Under the pieces are notes generated by a model, which worked only from the letters and a program-made list of their open reading frames with translations, did not search any database and was not told where the DNA came from. A program made the position numbers and the translations under genes. Of a stretch of 23,010 bases of DNA, positions 9,661-20,100 are shown piece by piece. Origin of the DNA: Gnetum montanum (Eukaryota > Streptophyta > Gnetopsida > Gnetales > Gnetaceae); the NCBI GenBank assembly GCA_015680685.1, contig MNCI01004965.1, forward strand, positions 717-23,726, in the 5' to 3' direction. The first letter of the stretch is position 1, and each line of letters starts with the position of its first letter.

Positions 9661-10213
9661 TGTATACTCATTTGGAGTGATGGTAAGGTACTTGTTTCTC
9701 AAGTTGTAAAGCATTGGTTTAGGATTACGCATAATCAAGTTTGGAATTTCAAATTACTAAAAGGTATCCTAAGTTTTTGAAAAACATATTTTTTATTTAA
9801 ATTGGAATCATAAGCATTTGTATTCATTAACCCTTACATTTATTGTACATTAATTATTCTATTAAATTTGAATTTTCGCCCTTTTTCAAAGCTTTCAATC
9901 AATATTGGTGTGACTTCATACCTATAAAATTTAACAACATAAATTAAAGAAATGTGATTATTTACTAGGAAAAGCAACATATAATAGGATCTGTAATTCT
10001 AAGTACTTCAACCATACATATACTTAATCTATAAATATTACTTATTTTTTATTAAAACTTAATGTATTTCTATATACATAGGTATTTTTTGGATGCTTCT
10101 AAAATTTTTTAAAGTGTGTTTCACATATATAAGTAAGAAAAATGTATAATTTATGCATCGAATTCTAAGCTTGGAGGCAACCAATTGAAGAGGTTACTCA
10201 TCATAGTTGCAAA

Positions 10214-10290
10214 TCTTGATTGGCAAAATGAGCATTGAGGTTTCTAGATAAAGAATCATCAACCAGAGGCTCAATGCTCATCCTTGCCAA
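10214..10290. repeat. imperfect inverted repeat of the GATGAGCATT unit
   Basis: TTGGCAAAATGAGCATTGAG (from 10220) is repeated in reverse complement at 10268-10290 (CTCAATGCTCATCCTTGCCAA), with about 25 bp between the arms and few mismatches. The arms are copies of the unit seen at 9490-9630 and 15738, here in opposite orientations. Confidence 0.7.
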
Positions 10291-11029
10291 GGTGGGGTTT
10301 GGGGTTTGTAATGGTATTGCTCTGGAGAAGCACTGTTTGGCACCACCCTTGAGCACAAGATTAGCCACATGACTCAGAGCAGACCCAAGATGGACTATGC
10401 CTCAATAGTCACAACACCTACACTCACAACATAAGCATTTATCACCTATTAGTGCATGGGTTAGGAGCGTATCAAGTACGCTACATAAAAACATATACGT
10501 GACATGACCCAAACCAACACAGACACACAAGCAAGAGCACAACAAGCACACACATCCACAAGAGACGATAATCCTATAAGAGCTAAGACACATTCCTACT
10601 CTCACGTATCTAGCCCTAAGCCTTGCTCTTGAAGAGAAGGGCAGTGTCTCAGGCATTGAAGCCAAGGCTCCTTTGCAGGCCTATATGTCCTTGTGATGAG
10701 TACACAGGAATCAGGGCTCATGTAGTTTTTTCTTGATGGTCGTGATAGTATGGATCTTGTGAGGATCTTCGCACTCCTGTGGCTCCTGTTTTAGAGAAAA
10801 ATAGCCTTTAATCCCCGGACAAGATATGTTTTACTATAAGGTCCTAAGGTCTATGGAGGCAGGATCGTAAGGTCCTAGAAGGATGGTTGGATAAGTGGAA
10901 GCCTAAACTTTTTCAAGCCAAGTTTAGATGCAAGTCCATCTGAGAAAGGCACCATACCGGGTAACACACCGGGTAACACATGTAGAAGCACCTTACCATG
11001 AAAGGATGGTCCCTATTAAGGCTTGTAGA

Positions 11030-11157
11030 TAATGCTTTTAAAGACTAAATAAATAAAGCATCTTTCAACGGATTGTATATACTAACGCGGCAACAAAATT
11101 TCATGCCGTACCGCAGAGAGAAGGAAGAGGGAACACCTTATCTTCTCCTGACAGGCA
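11030..11157 (+). promoter_or_regulatory. probable core promoter and 5' leader of the Ycf23 gene
   Basis: AAATAAATAAAG at about 11046-11057 is a TATA-like stretch about 105 bp before the start codon. It lies between arms of a short inverted repeat (ATGCTTT at 11033, AAAGCAT at 11057). The purine-rich leader GAGAGAAGGAAGAGGGAAC (11115-11133) precedes the ATG. The assignment rests on position and composition only. Confidence 0.3.
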
Positions 11158-11181
11158 ATGGCCATGGCCATGGCCATGGCT
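11158..11181 (+). repeat. ATGGCC hexanucleotide repeat at the start codon
   Basis: Three ATGGCC units plus a variant ATGGCT encode Met-Ala four times. There are four in-frame ATGs (11158, 11164, 11170, 11176). Any of them keeps the transit peptide, so copy-number changes here would be tolerated in frame. Confidence 0.85.
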
Positions 11182-14100
11182 ACCTTGGCTTCAACCGTCT
11201 GCTGCTCTGGCCGTCTCTCAAGGCCGAGGCCGTCCATTACCATTACTAGAATAACCGCAACTGCCTCCTCTTCCTCTTTCTCTTCTTCTTCAAATACCTG
11301 CTCGTCCTCCTTTCACAGAGATAGGGATTCTGTTCTCAAATATTTCCATGATCGCAAGGCATTAAAGGTGCACCTTTCTGCTTGATTAAATGCAAAACAA
11401 TGGCCCAATATCTCACTTCAGTGGCATTAGTATTGTGCAAATAATTTGTAATTTGTTGGAGTTAGAAGTTTGTAGTGTGCTCTGTTTTTCTTTTTTCCTT
11501 ATGGTGCATAGGTTCCTTTGAAACCTGTATCAGCATCTGCAAATTGTTTGAGTTCTTTTGCTCTAGGAGGTTTGAAAAGATTGATTAACTCTTCACATCC
11601 AGTTGAATCTATGCTAGATAGTGTTGTCCACACTGATTGTGGCATATGTATGCTGTGTTAGACTGCAAAACATGATGACCAAATTTCCAAGCAAATCACT
11701 ATGTCAACTTCGAATTTGCAATTCATTATCATCCAAACTTCCAACCAAACTGCAAAATGTAGACTGTCTTCCTTGAAGTAATAACACTGTAAAGACTTTG
11801 GGATTCCTGCCAAGTAATTCTTCAAGAAGGGAAGAACTGAAATATCACTAATGCCAAGCTTCTGCTAAGTACTACAAAGTCATAGACATTTGATATTCTG
11901 TGGTTCATTGTCTATCAGAATCCACTGCAAAGAGAAAACACTTAGCCTGTGTGTAGGAACATTGATTTTATGAAAGTTTCAGAACTTATTGATAAAACTT
12001 TAAGCTCTCCAAACATGTCTGATGTCAATCAAATTAGAAATGGAAACAGGAAAAAGAAATTCAATTAGAAAGGTAATTGCAATACCAACAAATTGCTACC
12101 TCTAAGTCTTCCTTCGTAAATGCATTTAAGAAAAGAATTTCTGATTAAACACTTGGCTATCCAATGATCAATTTCTTATCTAAGTGATATCTTGTTGCAC
12201 TACAAATTTTATTGTTGATAAAATCTCCTTTTACATGCGAAAAATAGAGAGTTCTTTCTTTGTATGATGTTGGTGGAAATGATACATGCTGGACTTATGT
12301 CTTATGTTATATGCCATCGTAGGACCTTTGATAGCATAAGTAAGCAAAGTGATGGGATACCTACAGCCCTGGATTTAGTCGCTTACTATGTGAGAAAATT
12401 TATCGTAACTCTTGATCATTAATAAATGGTGTGGTTTCCTTCTTAAACAAATTAGACCGGCTATCAATCATGATGTTGGTAACGATGATTTTAAATGGAT
12501 CATCCATTCTTGTAAATTTAATACAAGAAAAGCAACATAGTTTTTCCATGGTGATTTTGTATGAAGATTAATTTTATGGTTATTTAATATATAAGATATT
12601 CTTTTTGGTCATTTAGATCACTTTGATAATTACCTAGAAACTTGAAGGCATGATCTCCAAGATGGCTGAGAACTATGATAATTATCTTGTGCAAAACATC
12701 TCAAGTTATCCGACAGACTCACAAGGTAAACTTGTTTACACAAATATATTAAGGCTTTCAGGGTTTCATTGATCATGGAATTGAGATGTTAAAAATTGAT
12801 TATTCTTCATTGTTGAAATTTGTGTCAATGAGATAAAGATCAATTAGGTTAAACTATTTCTGCCAAATACTTTTTTTCTTCTTGTGACAAATTTTCTAGG
12901 ATGACAGTCACCTATCAAACTACATCTGATGGCACATTTCTGGTAGATAGTTTTCTTTCCTTCTAAAACAATTAACATTTTTATGTCTGACAAGTAAATT
13001 TTTATAGTCATACTTGTATGCAATGTAAGTCATCGTCATGGTGCCTTTATCCCAACAGCATGAGCTAATGTTAAAGTAAAGAACTTGGTAATTTACTGCT
13101 GGTGTTAGTTAATTTTCTTTTCCCCCGAAATGATGGACAGTTTTATGTCTGACAAGTAAATTTGTATAACCATAATTTGTTTGCAATGTAAATCATCATC
13201 ATGGTGCCCTTATCTCAATAATATGAACTATTTGTTAAGGTAAAGGACTTGATGATGATTTACTGTCTACCTGACCCCACAGTACCTGGATAAATATTTT
13301 TACCATGCCTCCAGCTAGCATGTGTCTATACCCCTTGGGATGAAATTCATGACTTGTAGAGCCACAAGCTACATGCTCTAGCCAAGTGAGCTGTGCCTCA
13401 TGAACTAGTTTGCATTGTATATGTTTAGTAAATTTTGTTAAAAGTATGTATTCTTTCCAAGAAGCCAATGAACTGTACTCCTCTACCTGTAAATGTTATG
13501 ATTAAGTTAGGCATTCAATTTAGAAAAAGAAATAGACAATGCATGTGTACATTTGGTTGAATTCATATATACTTTTTATAGTCAAAATAAATGTACAAAA
13601 TCATTAAATACCCTACTGACTCCAGTCCTTGAGTTGCAATTTTTTATGGTCAAAAGAAGATGTGGATATTCACTCGACACTGTCAACCTTCCAACTCTGT
13701 TCCCTCTTTCCTGCTCTCTTAATGTTAACCTTACCAGAATTTACTCCCAAATGCACATTGAGACTTTACGCATGCATATAAATACACACACCTGTCTGAA
13801 ATATAAAGAAATTTCATAACAGATATAGATGACACTGAATTTTGTCAAATGTATCTGAAGGATCTCCTTATGGTGGAATTATGGTCAAAGTAGCAAACAT
13901 AAATGTGGTGTATCCTATATTTTTCTTCTGTATAAAAGAAATATGTGCAATAATAATTCAAATAGCTCTGTAATGCAGATAATATCAGGACTTAGAAATT
14001 TCAACAAGGACAGTGTTGCCTCTGTTGTTACAGCTGCAGAGAAGGTAAATGAATTTGTTTTCTGTTTTTGTATTGGTCTGCTTTAGCATCTTGCAATACT

Positions 14101-17100
14101 AACACTTTTTTGCCTTTTTCTTTTCATTGTTGGTAAGCATTTCTATAATCAAAAGCTGTCGTAGCGCAATGAATGTCACATTATTATGAGCTTTTGTTCG
14201 CTTAAAGTTTTATAACCTATGATTCCTTTGTGGAGGAAACTTTTTAATACCTAGAGTTTTATGGCATATGCAGGGTGGGGCCACACATGTTGATATTGCA
14301 TGCGACCCTGAACTTGTGAAATTGGCAAGAAATCTGACAAGCCTTCCAGTAAGCCAACTTTTGATAAATTTGTTTAAAATATTAAAATTTAGGAATTATT
14401 TTGTTTATTTTTCCCTTACAGTCTTATTTATTTTTAAAAATAATTGTAGATTTTAGTTTTGTTTATGCCTTTGCAGAGGCAGTTTGGTTGTGCATAAAAC
14501 CATTTTTAAGAAGCAATTGGGAAGAAAAAGTTTTGTTATTACAAGAATAAAAATTAAAAAGAAGATTGAAGAGAAGCTTTAAGTTCTTTTAAGGAGAACC
14601 TACACCCTTCAATTTGCCCTTGCATTTGGGGAACAACCTGTATTCAGGATAGGGATATAGTCATTAGTTCCGGTTTTGACCCCAAGACAACAATCTGTGT
14701 TTGGAAGAGGGAAATGTGTATTTATTACAGGTGAAGGATTGGCCATAGCTAGGAGCAAACAGGTAAGGGTAACCTGTAGCTAGAATAGGCCATAGGTAGA
14801 AGCAAATAGGTAAGGGTAAGTTGTAGCTAGAAGCAAACAGGTGAGATGAAGTTAGTGTTGGTGGTCGGTGATGCATAGGTTTATGCATAGAGAGAGACGA
14901 AGATAAAAGCAACAGTAACACAGGAAACAAAAACATATACTTTTAGAGCAATCTTACATGAAGTTGAGAGGAGAAGTAGATATTCAACGGTTATCTCATA
15001 AAAAACACAAATGACTTTTCTTTCTTTCAGGCTTTAATGAAAGTGCTAATAAGATAACACCACAAGATATTGCACTTCAACAAGCAATTTATCTTGGTTG
15101 GTGTAACTGAGATAGAAATCCTGAGTCTTTCAGAGGCAATCGATTTACTGTTGAGGAAGATGAAACCATTATAAGGGCTATAGTTTTTAACATCATAGAA
15201 AAAAAATATGATAGGGACAAGCGAATTCAAAAAAATTTTGAATAGATCATCAAAAGATGATTAACAATGTTGGGATATAATTGGAAAAAGCTTGCCATGG
15301 AGACCAATACATAGTGTTAGAAATTGTGCATATGTGTTCTATGAGAGGTCTTTAGAGTGTGGTTCGACATTCGATGAAATTGAAGCTTTGAAAAGATTAC
15401 AATTAATACATGGAAATTAAGTAAAATAGAACAGATTTATATTCAGGTTAAAAGATATCTGGCGGTGTCTCAAGTGGAAAAATGTGATAAAAAGGATCCT
15501 AGTAGAAACAACATGAGTATTCTAAGGTTTTTATTTAGTGACATGTTGTCTAAGACCAAAGAAGGAAATAGGGGATGAAGAAAGAAATAGGAGATGAACA
15601 ACCTACTTTTAGAGTGTGTAGTAGTAACATAAGGTGCTTGTTTCTTAAATCGCAAGAAGTTAGTTCAAGCCTGGGCACAAACACTTGAAATGAGGTTAGG
15701 CTTTCCTTCATCCATTAGCCCTCTTAGACCTGCCTTGGCAGGATGAGCATTCTACAGGATATGAGAATAATAAAATATGTCAATTTGTATTTCATTCTTA
15801 GGTTGGCTTCCTATGTAATGGTCCTTGATCATGTTCATTTGCTTACCCCTAAGATCCCAAGCAATTTATAGATGTACTCGATATATAAAATTCTGTAGTT
15901 AATCCCATAGTGATGGGTAGCTGATCTGCCTTGGCAGTATCTGCATTCTATAGGATATGAGAATAATAAAATACATCAATTTGTGTTTCATTCTTAGGTT
16001 GGCTTTCTAGGTAATGGTCTTGATCATGTTTCTTTGCTTACCCGTAAGATCCCCTGCAATTTATCAATGTACTCCATATATAAAGTTTTATAGTCACATC
16101 ATGGTTTTTGTTCTGGGCTTAGGTCTGTTCCCTGGGTGTTTTTGGCTTTCTTTTAACTGATGTCTGACTGCTGAATTCTGGTTTAAAAGCTGCTCCTGGT
16201 ATAGGACGCTAAGGCCTGGCCCCTTCCAGGCTGCCTCTTTTGTCTCTGTTTTATGGCTCTCCTGTACATTTTATGTTAATACATGCTTTTTTGGTTTCTC
16301 TGCCAAAAAAAAAAAAACTATAATTAATGAATTTGTTTGTACCTGTTTAATGAAAATGCTGGATAATTGGTGTTGGATAAGCTGTCATATTCATAATAAA
16401 ATAAATTTAGTATAAAAAAAACATTCTAGGCTCTTAGAAACCATAAAGTTGATATTTTTACTAAACTTGGTAAGCTATTAGAATAATGTAACTTGCAGAG
16501 CTGGCACATCCTAGACTCCAAGCACTAGCGTTTACTTTGCTTGAAATATTTAGGTAGAACAAAATAATTGAATGCTCCAGAGGCAACAAATTTTGTAAAC
16601 TTTAATGAGTAGAAAATCAGAGTTGAAATGATTGTATGGCATTAACGGGAACATCTAGGCCTAGATTGCGCCATTTGTGTGGCAATAATATTGGATTCTT
16701 GTGGGTTAGAACGGGGATCAGACTCTTATGTTATCTTTATTATATGATTATTGCATTTTAAATCCTTCTGTTGCAAATTAACTTCGGTGACGTGTCTCAT
16801 TTTAGTTGTATTGATTGTTTCTTTTGGTGTCACTAGCTATTCTTTGCATTAGCCGTGATCATGTTTTAAGGAAGCTCCTTCCATGATTTTTTGGTATTTT
16901 AGCTTGTATGTTAGGTTGTATGCTATGCTGTACGCACTAGTAGTATTGATGGTGAGGTAATGGGTTACCCATATTTCCTCTTTGTTACCAAGTAATTTTG
17001 ATATGTAACTGATGACTACACACTCTGCCTGTCTCTCAGAGTCACTTACTCACATCACAATATATGGATTGTTTAAAACCCTAATACAATGTATGTAAAC

Positions 17101-20100
17101 ATTATAACATACTAAGGTTCAGCGAAATATTTGCTTCTATAAAAACTCACAGAATTTGGAAAACATATTTTAGATACAGAGAGTACTAGGTTAAAAACAT
17201 CATTTTATGCTAATTTTAGTTATAAATTTATACATGTTAACTTATGATATTTTTCGTTGGTACCGTACCATGATACTTGATTCTTGTATCAATAATTGTG
17301 ACCGGATTTTTTATTCTTGTCCAGGTTTGTGTTTCTGCAGTGGAAGCTCATTCTTTCGTGGCTGCAGTAGAGGCAGGAGCTGACATGGTAACTGCAGAAA
17401 ACTCAATATTTAATGTTAACTTAGTAGTCTGGTAAAAGTTCCTGTGATGTCTCTGGGTAACGGCATTTTTGGATGAATTTAAAATATTTCACAAAATAAG
17501 GTTATACTGTTGGTTAATGGGTTTGTTTAATATTTTCCCTAACAATGCAGGTTGAAATAGGAAATTATGACTCTTTTTATTCAGCTGGACGAACGTTTTC
17601 TTTTGAAGAGGTATTTTAAGAATGTATCTATGTTTCTGATGAACGAATTTACTCCTATGCTATCAAGTCTCAAAAGTTTTAGCACGACATTTTAATTTGA
17701 GGCAGAAATATTTGAAAATTCTGGTCGTATAATTGTATAATTATTTGCTGTATTTTTTTAATAATTTTTATAGCGTTAGTGGGGCGCGGGGGCTGTTGGT
17801 GAAATTTAAACACTTTCTTGCAGCAAGTTGGGGAAATGCCATAAGCAGTGTAATTTTAATGCATATATTCTTCTAGACAATAGACATCAAGCATGACATA
17901 TATTGGCACTTTGCGAAAGCTTAGACTAGGAAACTATGTTTAGCTGCGTGAAAAACACATACTATGAGTTATATGCTTAAAATGATATTTAGTGTTAAGA
18001 AAGTGCTGAACTGTTTCATTGATTTTTCAAATCACCATTTCTTTATTTATGTTACTTTCGACGACTTTTCCTGCAATCGACACGTGGTTTAATCGTTAAG
18101 TTTTAAGTTTGTTTCTCTTATGCTATAATTAATTGAAAATGCTGCATACTGCATTCATTAACACAGGTTGCTTACAAAGATTACCCAGTTACTGGGCCAA
18201 ACCTATGGACTGATTGAAGTGTTTTAGTTGTATATTTTGGATTGTTATAAAAATGATTTTATTTAATGATAAAACTAAGAATTGGAGAACATTCACGTAT
18301 TCTTTGGAACTTGGACATGAATCAAGGATGTATTGCATACGAAGCAAATCTGAAAAATAATACAAAAAATAGAATAATAAATACCATTTCATTCTATTGG
18401 ATGGGAACATGAATAAGGGCAATTTCTAATCTTGAAATTATTAGCTGAAACTGGAAATAAATAAAAGAAATTACAAGAATAATTAATGACCTTTCTGGCA
18501 AAAGCACCTTTGAAATTCTGTTGGTTATGTAATTTGGCATTTAACAAAAATTTTGGAGATTATAATACAAATGGGTTGATCATCTAGAAAGCATCCTTTG
18601 CAGATATTGCAAATGACAAGAAAAACGAGGGAGTTACTTCCACATGCTGTGCTGTCTGTGACTGTTCCACATACATTGAGTCCCACGGATCAGGTATGAA
18701 ACAGGGAACTAAGGTGGTTATTGACCAATTTTTTAATGACCACGATCCCTTTAAGTTTTGAATTTCCATGAAAATGAAGTTTTGTTGCTGGATTCCAATT
18801 TATTTTTAAAAAAAAAACGAAATCACTCATATAAGACCTGTTCTATTGGTTGCTAAGAATAAGATTACAATTATCAGGTTAAACTAGCAGAGTTATTAGA
18901 AATTGAAGGAGCAGATATTATTCAAACAGAAGGAGGAACGTCATCGACTCCATCGGAGCCTGGCCTGCATGGTCTTATTGAAAAGGTTGGTGTCATTTTC
19001 TATTCATGGGTGTAGCACAAACACCCAATACAAAATGCAGCTACTATATAGCTTTTAGTTGAATGTAACTTGAAGTATTTAATTTTTCCATAAGCAGAAT
19101 CTTTGGATTTATCTATTAGATAGAATTCCATTTCAATAGTTTCTATTTCATAAATTCTTTTCATAACCATTATTGTCCTAGCCTTGTTTCAACAATGAGG
19201 TCAGCTACAGGAGTTATCTTTTGGCATACACTTCTATTAGAGAATTATTTATCTATTTGTAGTTTGTCCATATCATCTCCAATCATTTTCTCATGTTTTT
19301 TTTTTGGTCTTCATCTTGGCAGCTTCTTGGACTGTGATATGGCAACTTTTTTCCTTTTCTCTTGAGAGACACATTATCTGATTTTCTTTGAATATGACCA
19401 AACCATCTAAGATACCATTCCTGTTGCTTATCTTCAAATGTTTGTATTATGCAAGTTATCTATTCTGGTAACATTTAGCATCCATTGAAGTATTCACATT
19501 TTGGCTACATTGATTTATTATTCATGCTGTTTTTTAACAGCGCAACATTCAGCTATGTCATAAATTCTTTGCATATAAGAATATTTGTATAAATAATTGG
19601 AATTGTGACTGTATGTAACTTGGAGGATGCATGTCTCAAGTTGGAACATGAATCATACGTCTTTTTCAATATAGCAAAGGGAAATCTTTTAACCACATTG
19701 ATGTAGATTAAGCAGGCTGTTAATTTACATTTGGGATGGTCGTCAAACCAACTATATCACAGCAACTCTATTCTGGTGTACATTGTATAATTAGCATTCA
19801 TAATTAGTTGTACAATTTTGCTCATTAACTCGTTACAATTCATTTAGTTGAAGTTAAAACTAGTACGTAGCCATACTAGCATATAAACGTTGTATGAAAC
19901 ATAGAAATATTTTCTTTTTTAAAAACTAATTCAACATCTCTTCCTGGGTTTCACAGAAAATTTAGGAAGAAATAAAAAAGATATCTGAGCAACATCTTTG
20001 TATCTTGTAACAGTGCTGTTATAAATGTCATGGCTTTATTATTTGAAATTGCTGTACACAGGCTGTGCCAACTCTAGCTGCTGCTTACAGCATCTCAAGG

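Larger units (their letters stand above)
8666..11157. other. repeat-rich intergenic spacer between the p24 and Ycf23 genes
   Basis: No intact gene was found. 9059-9267 is a tandem duplication, 9365-9660 is a SINE-like element with iterated GATGAGCATT units, and 10214-10290 is an inverted pair of the same unit. About 9700-10170 is AT-rich with nothing recognisable. About 10300-10990 is less AT-rich and CA-rich in places (10515-10560). It has no coding match I recognise, but holds a perfect 12-bp tandem pair (10956-10979, unit ACCGGGTAACAC). From about 11000 the DNA is probably promoter and 5' leader of the next gene. Confidence 0.5.
11368..13978 (+). other. ycf23 intron 1 (2611 bp)
   Basis: Starts GTGCAC (a weak donor) and ends AATGCAG. 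It contains a direct duplication (12979-13098 and 13141-13265) and an antisense SINE (about 13265-13400). The remainder is AT-rich with no exon, RNA gene or protein fragment that I recognise. The junction ALK|IISGL reproduces the continuous family sequence, which supports both splice sites. Confidence 0.75.
14349..17324 (+). other. ycf23 intron 3 (2976 bp), a hub of insertions
   Basis: Starts GTAAGC and ends TTGTCCAG. In order it carries a short tandem repeat (14741-14845), a MYB-type pseudogene fragment (15024-15510), a SINE-like element (about 15628-15760), a 196-bp-period tandem duplication (15731-16094) and a LINE-like 3' end with poly(A) (about 16100-16317). 16320-17324 shows nothing recognisable. 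The junction SLP|VCVSAV is continuous with the family sequence. Confidence 0.8.

Noticed and set aside
10402-10665. 87-codon minus-strand open frame rich in Cys and Val
   Set aside because: It is the reverse of a CA-rich stretch; the composition explains the residues.
13265-13400. A functional tRNA gene on the minus strand
   Set aside because: The D-arm-like part is good but the T-arm/B box is degenerate, no acceptor stem closes, and a non-tRNA body follows, so a SINE is the better reading.
13235-13468. 77-codon minus-strand open frame
   Set aside because: It runs through the antisense SINE and its flanks; no coding similarity.
14664-14936. 90-codon minus-strand open frame starting with a hydrophobic run
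   Set aside because: It overlaps the 47-bp tandem repeat and shows repeated peptide segments from that repeat only.
15470-15655. Minus-strand open frame at the end of the MYB fragment
   Set aside because: It is antisense to the pseudogene remnant and has no recognised product.
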